From an uncultured Eubacteriales bacterium (lineage in GTDB: Bacteria > Bacillota > Clostridia > Christensenellales > QALW01), in NCBI GenBank assembly GCA_900552055.1, contig URYI01000009.1, positions 1 to 34,173 on the forward strand: DNA of 34,173 nucleotides. Reading direction: 5' to 3'. The notes under the pieces are model-generated. The model made no database searches and was not told the DNA's origin. It worked only from the letters and a program-made list of their open reading frames with translations. Positions 1-9,177 of the stretch are shown here, one piece after another (positions within the stretch are counted from its first letter, which is position 1; every line of letters begins with the position of its first letter). A program made the position numbers and the translations under genes.

Positions 1-285
1 ATTTTACCACTTTTTTGTAATCTTTTCTACTGCTTCGTCTTTGTGCGGTGTTGCCCTAATTTTCTGAATTATATCAGCCAAATGAATAGTGCTACATCCG
101 TAAGACCTAATATGAAAATTGATTACCTTTTAGACTATCAATTATTTGTTCCTCCACTCCAACTTCAGCAATGGTTTGTAAATAAAGTAGAGCCTATGCG
201 GTGTGCAATATCGCTGAATAACGACGAAATACTACAGTTAGAGGAACTTAAGAACGCTTTGCTTGCAACTATATCAAGCCGCTAA
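1..285 (+). CDS. hsdS: Type I restriction-modification specificity subunit HsdS, C-terminal fragment
   Basis: The frame is open from base 1, so the window cuts into this gene. About 94 residues remain, enough for the end of the second target-recognition domain and the last conserved helix. The segment containing ATSVRPNMKIDYLLDYQLFV, followed by PPLQLQQWFVNKV, is the usual HsdS pattern of a short beta strand, a 'PPL..Q' turn and a dimerisation helix, here ending in a Leu/Glu-rich helix (ILQLEELKNALLATISSR). HsdS sets the DNA recognition sequence of the HsdM2S methylase and of the HsdR-containing nuclease. An intact hsdR lies 1.3 kb downstream, which supports the call. HsdM is expected upstream of the window. 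DNA here is AT-rich compared with hsdR. Confidence 0.8.
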   Translation: MLPLFCNLFYCFVFVRCCPNFLNYISQMNSATSVRPNMKIDYLLDYQLFVPPLQLQQWFVNKVEPMRCAISLNNDEILQLEELKNALLATISSR

Positions 286-311
286 ATTATCATTTTTAGG
301 AGAACATGTTT

Positions 312-833
312 ATGAGTGAAATCATTAATTGGTGCAATAACAATGATGGCTTCGTTATGGCAATTTTAGCTATTTTAAGTTTGATTTTAAGTGCGGTTGC
401 AATTATTGTATCAATAAAAACTGCTCATATGCCGTATAAAAAAGGATTGAAACTTGGGTCGTCTTACAACATATTATTTAGTCAGCATCCAATTACTTCT
501 AAAGTAAACAGTCAGACGGTAGGAATGTCTATAACTGCTGTAAATATCGGCTCTAGAGACATCAATATTTCTTTTTTAGGATTAGCGGTAAAAGATAAGA
601 TGTTTTTTGGTAAAAAACAAAAGATGGTTGGAATTAATGAAGATATTGGCGGGAAAGGTATTATTCACCCTACAGAGCTTAATGAAGCTAATTATAATAC
701 CTCTGATTTAATTTTAGCATTCGATAAAATACCTAATGCTAAAGTTTATATGTATGCAACAGATACAGAAGGAAAAAGCTACTGCCACTTTATCGGAAAA
801 GCAAAAAGTATCATTAGAAATTTATCAGTGTAA
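312..833 (+). CDS. Small single-pass membrane protein between hsdS and hsdR
   Basis: Not recognised. The protein has about 173 residues with one strongly hydrophobic segment near the N terminus (MAILAILSLILSAVAIIVSI), followed by a soluble, beta-rich domain. The start is chosen at 312: AGGAG at 298-302 is 9 bases upstream, whereas ATG 306 would be only 3 bases away. It starts 26 bases after the hsdS stop and runs in the same direction, so it is probably in the hsd transcript. The soluble domain (residues about 40-173) has no catalytic motif I can see. It may be an accessory or defence-linked passenger of the restriction locus, but function is unknown. Confidence 0.7.
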   Translation: MSEIINWCNNNDGFVMAILAILSLILSAVAIIVSIKTAHMPYKKGLKLGSSYNILFSQHPITSKVNSQTVGMSITAVNIGSRDINISFLGLAVKDKMFFGKKQKMVGINEDIGGKGIIHPTELNEANYNTSDLILAFDKIPNAKVYMYATDTEGKSYCHFIGKAKSIIRNLSV

Positions 834-861
834 AATTTCTAAAAAGTAGGTGATTAGAGTA

Positions 862-1524
862 TTGAACATTAATGAAAATATATTAGAACTATTTAAAGAC
901 TGGAATTTTTGGTTGTCATTAATAACCGGATTAACTGCAGTTATTGCCCTTGTACTAACTTTGATGCAGATTCGTTTAAGTAATAAACAAAGTCTTTTTG
1001 AAAGGCGATTAGAATGTTATCTTAAAATTGATGGATTGATGCAATTATATAAAGAAAATCAGAAATTACTTGAGGCTGAGCGAAAAGACGAACCGCTATT
1101 TGCAGTGGATTTGGAGTTTTTATGGCTTACTAATAACACTTATTTGGAAGAAGCAAGCGAAGCGATTAAAAAACCGTTAGAAAATCCGGAACACAAAAAA
1201 TTTTTGGTAAAGCGTGAAGAACTGAAAAAGCTTTCGGCGGAAGCAGAACTTATTTTCAAAGGAAGATCGGCAAAAACTATCAGTTGTTTTATTTCTGATT
1301 ACGAACAGTTACTCTTTAAAATGTATCAGTACCAAATTCTTTTAAATAATATGCGAAATTATTCCGAACAGTTCAAGGCGACATTAGAAATGGCTCAAAA
1401 AGGAGTTAATGAAACAGCTTATAGAGAAAAATTACTTCATGCTTATGCAAATATCAAAATGGCATATTTACAGGTATCTAAGAATCATGTAATGGAAAAA
1501 CTTAAAAATCAAATAAAACTGTAA
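862..1524 (+). CDS. Membrane-anchored coiled-coil-like hypothetical protein
   Basis: Not recognised. It has about 220 residues: an N-terminal TM segment (FWLSLITGLTAVIALVLTLM) and then a long, charged, helical domain rich in Lys/Glu/Leu that looks like an extended helical bundle. A TTG at 862 is preferred because AGGTGAT (848-854) sits 7 bases before it; the alternative GTG at 850 would lie inside that ribosome binding site. It follows the preceding TM protein by 28 bases and precedes hsdR by 33 bases, so the pair forms a two-gene insert inside the hsd operon. Low GC matches hsdS rather than hsdR. The topology (short anchor, cytoplasmic helical domain) is compatible with a sensor or effector, but that is only inference. 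Confidence 0.68.
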   Translation: MNINENILELFKDWNFWLSLITGLTAVIALVLTLMQIRLSNKQSLFERRLECYLKIDGLMQLYKENQKLLEAERKDEPLFAVDLEFLWLTNNTYLEEASEAIKKPLENPEHKKFLVKREELKKLSAEAELIFKGRSAKTISCFISDYEQLLFKMYQYQILLNNMRNYSEQFKATLEMAQKGVNETAYREKLLHAYANIKMAYLQVSKNHVMEKLKNQIKL

Positions 1525-1557
1525 CTTGAATAATTCACATGCGAAGGAGTGACCACA

Positions 1558-4500
1558 ATGCCGAACTTTAACGAACACGCTTTAGAACTATCCATCATGG
1601 AGCTGTTCAAAGATGAAGGATATACCTACCTCGCAGGAGAGCAGATTCACCGGGAGCGCACGGAAGTCCTGCTCGCCGACGACCTGCGGCAGTATTTATA
1701 TAACCGCTACGCCAAGGACGGCATCACCCCTAGCGAAGTGGACGGTATCCTTTTGCGTCTTCGCAACATCTCCGGCGCACTTTACGAAGCCAACAAAGCG
1801 GTATATAAACTGCTGTGCGACGGCTTTATCCTAAACCGTGAGGACAGGACACAGAAGGATTTATATATTGAGCTGATCGACTATGATAATCCCGAAAACA
1901 ACATCTTCAAAGCGGTTAACCAGTTTGAAATTGAGGGCGTGGGTGGTCAGCTCCGCATTCCCGACGGCATTGTGTTTGTCAACGGTATTCCCGTAGTGGT
2001 GCTGGAATTTAAGAGCGCCGTCAAAGAAAACACAACGATTATGGACGCTTACAAGCAGCTCACCGTCCGCTACCGCAGAGATATTCCGGAACTGCTCAAA
2101 TACAACGCCTTTGTGGTGATCAGCGACGGAGCGAACAACAAATACGGTTCTCTTTTCAGTCCCTATGACTATTTCTATGCGTGGAGGAAAGTTGAGTCTA
2201 ATGATAAGGAGCTGGACGGAATCAACTCCCTTGTCACCATGATAAAAGGGCTGTTCCGCAAAGACCGGCTGCTTGCGGTTATCAAGGATTTTATCTATTT
2301 CCCCGACAGCTCGGATAAAGAGCTGAAAATCGTCTGCCGTTATCCGCAGTTTTTTGCCGCTACCAAGCTGTTTGAGAATATCAAGCGGCATATGCGTCCT
2401 GACGGTGATGGAAAGGGCGGCACCTATTTCGGCGCTACCGGCTGCGGCAAGAGCTACACTATGCTGTTTTTGACCCGTATGCTGATGAAAAGCAAACTGT
2501 TCCACAGTCCGACTATTTTAATTATCACCGACCGTACTGATTTGGACGACCAGCTTTCCCGCCAATTTGTCAATTCCAAAAAATATATTGGAGACGAAAC
2601 GGTAGTCGGCATTGAATCCCGTGAAAAGCTGCGGGAAGAATTGCAGCGGCGGGAAAGCGGCGGCGTGTATTTAACGACCATTCAGAAATTCACAGAGGAT
2701 TTGCAGCTTCTTACCGACAGGGCAAATGTTATCTGCATATCCGATGAAGCGCACCGAAGCCAGATTAACCTTGACCAAAAGGTAAAAGTGACCGAAGCGG
2801 GTGTAGAGCGTAAATATGGCTTTGCCAAGTATTTGCACGATTCCCTGCCAAACGCAACCTATGTAGGCTTTACCGGAACGCCGGTGGACGGGACGATTGA
2901 AGTATTCGGTCCTGTGGTGGATTCCTACACCATGACCGAATCGGTGCGTGACGGCATTACTGTCAATCTTGTTTACGACGGGCGTGCGGCGAGGGTGACG
3001 CTGGACAGTGCAAAGGTAAAGGAAATTGAACGGTATTACGATCAGTGCGAAGCGCAGGGCGCTAACGAGCACCAAATTGAGGAAAGCCAGAAAGCTGTCG
3101 CCAAAATGGAGGCGATAATCGGCGATCCGGACAGGCTGCGTGCAGTCGCTAAGGACTTTATTCACCATTACGAAACCCGTGTGGCAGAGGGCGCTACGGT
3201 TGCAGGAAAGGCCATGTTTGTCTGCATGAACCGCAATATCGCTTATGATTTTTACAAAATCATTATAGAGATGCGTCCCGAATGGGCAGTAAAGAAAATC
3301 AGTGAAGATGAAACAGCGCTTACCGATAAAGAGAAAAAAGAGCTGAAGCCTATCGAGAAAATTAAGCTCGTGATGACTCGCAACAAAGACGATGAGCCTG
3401 CCCTCTATGAAATGCTTGGGACAAAGGACGACCGCAAAGAATTTGACCGACAGTTCAAAAATCCGAAATCCAATTTTAAAATCGCCATTGTTGTCGATAT
3501 GTGGCTGACCGGATTTGATGTGCCGGAGCTGGATACCATCTACATAGACAAGCCGATTCAGCAGCACACACTGATCCAAACGATCTCCCGTGTCAACCGT
3601 GTCTGCGAAGGCAAAGACAAGGGCTTGATTGTGGACTATATCGGCATCAAAAAGAATATGAACCTTGCTCTAAAGAAATACACGAACTTTGAATGTGATG
3701 AGTTTGAAGGTGTGGAGCAGGCGGTTACCATTGTCAAAGACCAATTAGAAGTTCTTGCACAGATGTTCCACAGCTTTAACAGCAGGGATTTCTTTGAGGC
3801 CTCTCCGACGGAGCAGCTTGCCTGCCTCAATCGGGCAGTTGAATATGTGCAGCTTTCGGAAGAACTGGAAACACGCTTTATGGCGGCGGTCAAGCGGATG
3901 AAGCAGGCTTTCAATCTTTGCAGCTCCAGCGAAAAGATTTCGGACGAGGAAAAAGATTATATCCATTTTTACTGCGCTGTCCGCTCTATCCTTTTCAAAC
4001 TGACAAAGGGAGATGCTCCGGATATTTCGCAGATGAACGCCCGTGTGCGTGAAATGCTGGAGGGTGCTATCCAGTCGGACGGCATCGAGGAATTGTTTGA
4101 AACCGGAAAACATATTTCTGTTGACATTTTCAGCGACGAGTACATGGACAAGATAAATGCTATCCAGTTGCCGAATACCAAAATCAAAATCCTGCAAAGA
4201 CTACTCTCACAGGCAATCGACGAATTCAAGAAAGTCAACAAAATCATGGGGGTTGAATTTGCAGACAGATTAAAGCGGGTGGTTGCCGAATACAATAACC
4301 GCCGCAAGGATGAATCCTATGCAAACGAGGTGCTTGACGATATTGCCGAAAAGCTTGCCGATCTGCTTGCGGAACTGAAAACGGAAAAGGACTCCTTCAA
4401 AAAATTAGGGATAGACTACGAGGAAAAAGCCTTTTATGATATTTTGAAAGCTGTTGCAAAGAAATACGAGTTCGACAATGAATATCCGGATGAAAAGATG

Positions 4501-4704
4501 ATTGAGCTTTCAAAGAAAATCAAAGTCATTGTTGACGATAAGTCCCGCTATACCGATTGGTCTACCCGTGATGACATCAAAGCAAATTTGCAGGTGGATT
4601 TGATCCTGTTATTGGACGAATACGGCTATCCGCCGGTAACGCTGGATGATGTTTATAAAGAAGTACTGGAACAGGCGGAAAATTTCAAGAAGTACGCCGG
4701 TTAA
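1558..4704 (+). CDS. hsdR: Type I restriction endonuclease, R subunit (HsdR)
   Basis: This is the ATP-dependent translocase and nuclease of a type I restriction enzyme; it cuts unmethylated DNA when joined to HsdM and HsdS. It has 1048 residues, the normal family length. Visible motifs in order: a PD-(D/E)xK nuclease (D136 of IPDG, E150 and K152 of LEFKS), Walker A GATGCGKS at 292-299, DEAH at 396-399, motif III FTGTPVD from 438, and motif VI QTISRVNRV from 674, followed by a helical C-terminal domain. All key residues are present, so it should be active. Start ATG 1558 is preferred because AAGGAG (1544-1549) is 8 bases upstream; an in-frame GTG at 1549 overlaps this site. GC content rises sharply at the start of this gene relative to the genes before it. 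Confidence 0.96.
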   Translation: MPNFNEHALELSIMELFKDEGYTYLAGEQIHRERTEVLLADDLRQYLYNRYAKDGITPSEVDGILLRLRNISGALYEANKAVYKLLCDGFILNREDRTQKDLYIELIDYDNPENNIFKAVNQFEIEGVGGQLRIPDGIVFVNGIPVVVLEFKSAVKENTTIMDAYKQLTVRYRRDIPELLKYNAFVVISDGANNKYGSLFSPYDYFYAWRKVESNDKELDGINSLVTMIKGLFRKDRLLAVIKDFIYFPDSSDKELKIVCRYPQFFAATKLFENIKRHMRPDGDGKGGTYFGATGCGKSYTMLFLTRMLMKSKLFHSPTILIITDRTDLDDQLSRQFVNSKKYIGDETVVGIESREKLREELQRRESGGVYLTTIQKFTEDLQLLTDRANVICISDEAHRSQINLDQKVKVTEAGVERKYGFAKYLHDSLPNATYVGFTGTPVDGTIEVFGPVVDSYTMTESVRDGITVNLVYDGRAARVTLDSAKVKEIERYYDQCEAQGANEHQIEESQKAVAKMEAIIGDPDRLRAVAKDFIHHYETRVAEGATVAGKAMFVCMNRNIAYDFYKIIIEMRPEWAVKKISEDETALTDKEKKELKPIEKIKLVMTRNKDDEPALYEMLGTKDDRKEFDRQFKNPKSNFKIAIVVDMWLTGFDVPELDTIYIDKPIQQHTLIQTISRVNRVCEGKDKGLIVDYIGIKKNMNLALKKYTNFECDEFEGVEQAVTIVKDQLEVLAQMFHSFNSRDFFEASPTEQLACLNRAVEYVQLSEELETRFMAAVKRMKQAFNLCSSSEKISDEEKDYIHFYCAVRSILFKLTKGDAPDISQMNARVREMLEGAIQSDGIEELFETGKHISVDIFSDEYMDKINAIQLPNTKIKILQRLLSQAIDEFKKVNKIMGVEFADRLKRVVAEYNNRRKDESYANEVLDDIAEKLADLLAELKTEKDSFKKLGIDYEEKAFYDILKAVAKKYEFDNEYPDEKMIELSKKIKVIVDDKSRYTDWSTRDDIKANLQVDLILLLDEYGYPPVTLDDVYKEVLEQAENFKKYAG

Positions 4705-4804
4705 ATACATATAGAATCAATCGGGTATTAGGGCAGCGCCCTAACGAGAATCACTGTTTGCAGCCGTATGGGGATACAAACAGTCTGCTCGCTAAGATGA
4801 TACA

Positions 4805-4840
4805 GAAAAACCGGAGAAGGCAGCAATGCTTTCTCCGGTT
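4805..4840 (-). terminator. Rho-independent terminator of the tnpV operon
   Basis: A 10-bp perfect stem (AACCGGAGAA at 4809-4818 with TTCTCCGGTT at 4831-4840) encloses a 12-base loop. On the minus strand the stem runs directly into TTTTTCTG, a U-tract; on the plus strand there is none. It lies 4 bases after the stop of the minus-strand 57-residue gene. Confidence 0.8.
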
Positions 4841-4844
4841 CGTT

Positions 4845-5018
4845 CTATGTTACCCTGATTTTTTTCGGCTTTGCTTTTGAAAGCTTGATAACCAAATCAT
4901 CTACAGTGTCGGTATAGTGCCCTTCCCGCCGCAGTGTGTTCTGAAACCAAATTAGATTTTGAATGAGAAATCTACGCTCACTTTCCGAAAGATAAAGATG
5001 AAATTTCTGTTCTTTCAT
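4845..5018 (-). CDS. 57-residue protein co-encoded with TnpV
   Basis: A short gene. It starts with an ATG that overlaps the tnpV stop in the arrangement ATGA (5015-5018), a sign of translational coupling, and ends at TAG (4845-4847) just before a terminator. The protein begins MKEQKFHLYLSESERRFLI and ends in a basic tail (KLSKAKPKKIRVT). From memory, similar small proteins accompany TnpV in clostridial mobile elements; function is unknown. The overlap, the stop next to the terminator and the intact frame argue that it is real. Confidence 0.7.
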   Translation of the reverse strand: MKEQKFHLYLSESERRFLIQNLIWFQNTLRREGHYTDTVDDLVIKLSKAKPKKIRVT

Positions 5019-5386
5019 ATGTAAATCAACTCGTTGTTCACGATTTCAGTAGCTCGGTTTCGGATGCTATTCATCTTTTGCACCCATTCCATAGGGTGCT
5101 TGGCTTTCAGCTCTTCCGTGACATTTTCCTGCTTAGAAAGTACGGATACAAGCAACTGAAACATCCGCTCCGCCTGCTGATCTACCTCTGCCAGATGTCC
5201 GTTCAGCGTTCCGGAAGTCAGCAGATTGTAATACCGAATTTTGTGATACTGCTTTAAATACCGCCGGTATCGCTGTCCCCAAACTCCGATTTCAATTTCT
5301 TTTTCGGGTGATACTTTTAGATTGGGTAGTTCATAATCGCCCTGCCGGGTGTATGTGCCGCCTGCTTCTTCATAAATACTTTTCAT
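5015..5386 (-). CDS. tnpV: Transposon-encoded protein TnpV
   Basis: The 123-residue protein matches the TnpV family known from Tn4451/Tn4453-like clostridial elements: MKSIYEEAGGTYTRQGDYELP at the start, a central 'GVWGQRYRRYLKQYHKIRYY' block followed by 'LLTSGTLNGHLAEVD', and a C-terminal 'MNSIRNRATEIVNNELIYI'. Its biochemical role is not established. The ribosome binding site AGGAGG (complement of 5395-5400) is 8 bases upstream of the ATG. It is not accompanied by a recombinase here, so this is a remnant or passenger of a mobile element beside the restriction locus. It has its own promoter and terminator. Confidence 0.88.
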   Translation of the reverse strand: MKSIYEEAGGTYTRQGDYELPNLKVSPEKEIEIGVWGQRYRRYLKQYHKIRYYNLLTSGTLNGHLAEVDQQAERMFQLLVSVLSKQENVTEELKAKHPMEWVQKMNSIRNRATEIVNNELIYI

Positions 5387-5418
5387 CGCAAAAACCTCCT
5401 GTGTTTTTTGGTGCTTTC

Positions 5419-5448
5419 ATTCTACAGAAGATTTTCAGGAAAAACCAA
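5419..5448 (-). promoter_or_regulatory. Likely sigma-A promoter for tnpV
   Basis: On the minus strand TTGGTT (complement of 5443-5448) and TAGAAT (complement of 5419-5424) are separated by 18 bases. They lie about 35 bases upstream of the tnpV start. The -35 box is imperfect. Confidence 0.5.
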
Positions 5449-5479
5449 TGTGCCGATTGCAGTTTTATCGGAATATACA

Positions 5480-5512
5480 GAAAAAGAGTACGAACCCTTC
5501 GATCCGTACTCT
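5480..5512 (-). terminator. Minus-strand terminator upstream of tnpV
   Basis: An 8-bp perfect stem (AGAGTACG 5485-5492 with CGTACTCT 5505-5512) has a 12-base loop and on the minus strand is followed by TTTTTCTGT. It would stop transcription arriving from the right before the tnpV promoter. There is no minus-strand gene to its right now, so it may be left over from a longer mobile element. Confidence 0.6.
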
Positions 5513-5609
5513 CGTTTCTACCCTGTAATGCCGATTTCTGTGTGTTTTTCGGATACTGCCTTATGCACACTCGGCAAAGTCAGGCCCGGAGTTTTTTTAA
5601 TTTCAGGTA

Positions 5610-5638
5610 TTGACATAGCTGATATGGTATGTTAAAAT
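5610..5638 (+). promoter_or_regulatory. Sigma-A promoter of the tip-array main gene
   Basis: Consensus TTGACA (5610-5615), a 17-base spacer, and TAAAAT (5633-5638). It reads into the secreted protein gene starting at 5784, giving a leader of about 140 bases. A T-tract (TTTTTTTAA) lies shortly upstream, the same 'T-tract then GTATTGAC' arrangement seen at 14246 and 17152. Confidence 0.75.
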
Positions 5639-5783
5639 AAATTTAAAATTGATTCCCATGGCACTGGATTTAACGCATGTCAACTAAATAATTCGGAGAG
5701 AACAGGATACTTTTCAGCTTTACCACTTAGGATACAAATCAATACGCAAAAATAAAATATAATAATATACAGGGGGAAAAAGT

Positions 5784-8700
5784 ATGTTAAAGAAACTGAC
5801 GGTAATGGCACTGGCGCTCATAATAGCTCTGGCTTCTGTTTGCCTGCCCTCCTTTGCGGATTCGGGGGCGGACATTTCTGCAGCGGTGCAGAGCGGGGAT
5901 GCGCCCGGCGAAAGTGCGGCCCAGGAGGGGCCGGGAGGGGCGGAGGCCGGGCCTGGTGCTTCAGCAGGAGCCGATGGGGAAGAGGCAGTACTCTATGATG
6001 ACGCTGAAACGGCGCTGAGCATTATGAACGAACTGCCCGCAACCATAACAGCTGCGCAGGCAGTGCAGGCGGGACATGTTATGCGGCTGAAGGCGGAGGA
6101 GCCAGATTTAAATACGGTTGTATTTAAGAACGGGGACGGCACGAGGACGGCCTATCAGTATGCGGTGCCCGTAAAGTATGTGGAGAACGGAGAGATAAAG
6201 GATAAGAGCAGCAGGCTGGTTGCAACTGATAAAGGGGGGTATGCCTATGAGAATGAGGCGAACGAGGTAAAGACATATTTTCCCCAGGGGCTGGGCGCAA
6301 AGGGAGCACGGCTGGAATACGGTGGATATGCGCTGGAGCTGACGCCGGTAACTGCGGAGACGCTGGGAGTATACAGCGCGGGTTCAAGCCTGGCTGCCGG
6401 GGGCAGCGTGCTGAGGAATGTGACCGAAGCAGCGGACGGGATGAATTATGCCGGAGCGCTGGGCGAGGGGATAAGCTTAAGGTACACGCCCACCCTGACA
6501 GGGCTGAAGGAGGATATAATCCTGGACAGCTATACTGGCAGGAGCAGCTTCAGCTTCAGATTAAGGACAGAAGGACTGGAACTATGTGAGATAAGCGGGA
6601 ACTGGTACCTGAGCGACCCCGAAAGCGGGGAAATAGTGGTAGAGCTGGGCGAGATATATATACACGACAGCTATACTGGCAATGTGGCGGAGGGCGAGCA
6701 GAGCGCGCACGAAACTTACGGCTGCATAACCGCGGAGACAATAGAAGAAGGGGAAGAGTATATCCTGAGTGTACACGCGCCCGCAGAATACCTGAGCGCG
6801 CCGGGGACGGTGTACCCGGTGTACATAGACCCGACGTTTAACGTAGTAAATACCTACATACAGGATACGCACATCTCCTCGGGGTATCCGAGCAGGAACT
6901 ACAACACTGCCAGCCTGCTGAATCTGGGCTACGGTTCCAGCTCCAAGAGCACGCGGATACTGGCAAAAGTGACCTCTTTAAACGGCGGCGAGCTGCGGCC
7001 GGGCTGGCCAATAGGGACATTTCCCGATATCACCAGCGCGACTTACCATATGTACTGTACGTCCAGCTATACCAGCAATCCGTATGTGGACGTATACCGT
7101 GTAAAAAACAGCTGGAGCAATACGGGAGCGACCTGGAGCAATGCATCAAGCAGTACTCTTTCGGGCGCAACCCTTGTATCCAGCACGCGGGTAGGGAATA
7201 AGGGCTGGTATGAATTTGACATAACCTCGGCATACGACTATTGGTGCACGGTAGGAGTGTATAACTATGGCCTGCTGTTCAAGATGCGCGTAGAGAGCGC
7301 GTCCGAGAACTACTGGCGCCAGTTTGCGTCGGCGACCTATTCGGATTCGAGCAAGCTGCCCTATGTAAAGGTAATATATGACGAGCCGGCCACAATGAGC
7401 ATAAATCCCTCATCCTTGAAATTATATCCAAGCGAAGGATATAAGCTTTCTGTCACAGTTAATCCATCCGGTTCAGCATACGGCATGGTATACTGGTCGA
7501 GCAGCAATACTAGCGTTGCTACTGTAAATAATACTACGGGTGAAGTGATAGCTGTGGCAAGCGGTACCACCGTTATAACCGGGGTTATGAATACAGGAGC
7601 GACTAATTTAACTGCAACCTGTACAGTTACCGTGCTTTCGGGTACGCCAGTGGTATATACCGATACCGAATACTATATATTTAATAACCGCAGCTATAAG
7701 CCAATAACAGTTAAAAACAACACATTAACTGCCGGGACCGCTGTTTGGCAAATGGATTGGAACACTTCGCGCATAGCGGGTATGAAATGGAAGGCCATAC
7801 GTCTTTCTAATGGCAGCTATGCGCTGCGCCTGAGCGGTTCAAGCAATCTTGCTTTAAGCGCATATAATTCTATGGTGACAATACAAAATATAGGGACGAG
7901 CAACAATGCTTCAGATATTCCTACGCATGCGCAATGGATAATAACGCCGTATGAAGACGGAGAGGTAACTTTAAGCGCCCGTTCTAATACAATGGCCTAT
8001 ATGCAGACAAACAGGGATAATAACGGAGCGTCTGAAAATATAATAATGGGGCTGAATAAGCCGGCCTATGCATATTACAGATTTATAGCTGCCGATAGGT
8101 ATGAGCCCACACAGAGCGTAAGCATTCCTTCAGAAATATATATAGCAGTAGGAGAGACCTATACGTTTTCTCCTATGGTGAATCCGGTCAACGCAACCTT
8201 TGCAGATAAAATATACTGGGAATGGGGAAATTCCAGCATAGCGAAGGTAAACGATATTTTTGGGAAAACGGTAACGGGCAAGAGCAAGGGAACGGCCTGG
8301 GTAAGGGTGCGCTGCCGCGATACCAATAAGAACAGCTTATGTCAGGTGCATGTAGTCTGCGGAACCCCCGGCAATGCGCTTAACCCGGCCAGTCATAACT
8401 TAGTCAAGCAGAGCAGCGGAGACTATAAATGCAGCAACTGCTCATATACTACCAGTACCTTAAACGCTGTTGAAACTTCAGAATATTCCACTCTTATAAC
8501 CGAGACGCCCTACAGCCAGGCGGCTCTGGATGATATAGCGGTGGGGACGGCGGAATGGTACAGTGAATCCATGTTGACTGTGCCTCCGGCCTGGTGGGGA
8601 TCCGCCTGGGCCGCGGCGGAAGCGGCTAAAATAGTGGCGGGGCAGGACGTCGCCGCGGACTGCCTGCTGCATTTCTTGGACAATACAGGTACCGAACGGA

Positions 8701-9164
8701 CGGATTTTCCGGTAAAAAGGATGCTGACCGAAGAAGGGACAAATTCAGAACAATATAAAGATATGAAGGAAGAACTTAATAAGGTCATGTCGGCGGCTGA
8801 GACTCTGGCCATATCGGGCAGCTCGGTTTCATTTGTTAGAAAATTTGAAGATGAAGGAGATGAACCTGAAGGATTTAACTGGAAAAACTCTCTTGGCGGT
8901 TATAGAATAGCTACAAAATGCACAGTCAATAAAATAGGCAATACATACAGCGCTACTGTAACCTATATTGTAAGGGATTATTATGATTGGAAAAATGATG
9001 AGTTAAATCTGAGTCTGTTTGGAATAGCGGCCGATATGCTGGACAGCATGCACCGGCACGGCTGGGCACGCAATTATCACAATTCAGGCCAGGCTACAAT
9101 AACCTTAAGCTGGACGCAGGGACAACGCATAGGCAGCGGAGCGAGCCATAATATAGTGAAATAA
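5784..9164 (+). CDS. Secreted multidomain polymorphic-toxin-like protein (main, expressed copy)
   Basis: An 1126-residue exported protein. Residues 1-26 are a signal peptide (KK, hydrophobic core, cleavage near SFA|DS). Residues 27-65 are an Ala/Gly/Glu-rich linker. Residues about 66-345 resemble the N-terminal part of WapA-type secreted proteins, ending in YPVYIDPTFN. A DNRLRE-like beta domain covers about 350-535 (paired strands, 'GWYEFDITSAYDYW'). BIG2 Ig-like follows at about 536-620 (YWSSSNTSVATVNNTTG), then a ricin-type trefoil-like region at about 626-773 (QW-like motifs KWKAIRLSNG and HAQWII), a second BIG fold at about 776-861, and a CxxC (883-886). The tip (890-1126) contains an 'IVRDYYDW..' then 'MHRHGWARNYHNSG' motif that I recall from C termini of other secreted toxin-like proteins; its activity is unknown. 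GC is high up to about 7389 and drops exactly where the repeat shared with the orphan cassettes ends. Confidence 0.82.
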   Translation: MLKKLTVMALALIIALASVCLPSFADSGADISAAVQSGDAPGESAAQEGPGGAEAGPGASAGADGEEAVLYDDAETALSIMNELPATITAAQAVQAGHVMRLKAEEPDLNTVVFKNGDGTRTAYQYAVPVKYVENGEIKDKSSRLVATDKGGYAYENEANEVKTYFPQGLGAKGARLEYGGYALELTPVTAETLGVYSAGSSLAAGGSVLRNVTEAADGMNYAGALGEGISLRYTPTLTGLKEDIILDSYTGRSSFSFRLRTEGLELCEISGNWYLSDPESGEIVVELGEIYIHDSYTGNVAEGEQSAHETYGCITAETIEEGEEYILSVHAPAEYLSAPGTVYPVYIDPTFNVVNTYIQDTHISSGYPSRNYNTASLLNLGYGSSSKSTRILAKVTSLNGGELRPGWPIGTFPDITSATYHMYCTSSYTSNPYVDVYRVKNSWSNTGATWSNASSSTLSGATLVSSTRVGNKGWYEFDITSAYDYWCTVGVYNYGLLFKMRVESASENYWRQFASATYSDSSKLPYVKVIYDEPATMSINPSSLKLYPSEGYKLSVTVNPSGSAYGMVYWSSSNTSVATVNNTTGEVIAVASGTTVITGVMNTGATNLTATCTVTVLSGTPVVYTDTEYYIFNNRSYKPITVKNNTLTAGTAVWQMDWNTSRIAGMKWKAIRLSNGSYALRLSGSSNLALSAYNSMVTIQNIGTSNNASDIPTHAQWIITPYEDGEVTLSARSNTMAYMQTNRDNNGASENIIMGLNKPAYAYYRFIAADRYEPTQSVSIPSEIYIAVGETYTFSPMVNPVNATFADKIYWEWGNSSIAKVNDIFGKTVTGKSKGTAWVRVRCRDTNKNSLCQVHVVCGTPGNALNPASHNLVKQSSGDYKCSNCSYTTSTLNAVETSEYSTLITETPYSQAALDDIAVGTAEWYSESMLTVPPAWWGSAWAAAEAAKIVAGQDVAADCLLHFLDNTGTERTDFPVKRMLTEEGTNSEQYKDMKEELNKVMSAAETLAISGSSVSFVRKFEDEGDEPEGFNWKNSLGGYRIATKCTVNKIGNTYSATVTYIVRDYYDWKNDELNLSLFGIAADMLDSMHRHGWARNYHNSGQATITLSWTQGQRIGSGASHNIVK
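7308..7389 (+). repeat. Seam repeat, copy A (inside the main gene)
   Basis: These 82 bases encode NYWRQFASATYSDSSKLPYV and end in ATATATGACGAGCCGG. They recur at 12642-12723 with 3 differences by eye, and their last 16 bases recur at 9742-9757. The reading frame is the same in all copies. This is the end of the DNRLRE-like domain, just before the BIG2 domain. Confidence 0.88.
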
Positions 9165-9177
9165 TATGGAGGCGGAA

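Noticed and set aside
1861..3579. Long minus-strand frames inside hsdR
   Set aside because: They lie opposite a gene with every type I helicase motif and show no domain or ribosome binding site of their own.
5308..5635. Plus-strand frames opposite the tnpV leader
   Set aside because: They cover the tnpV promoter and a terminator hairpin, have no start signal and no recognisable motif.
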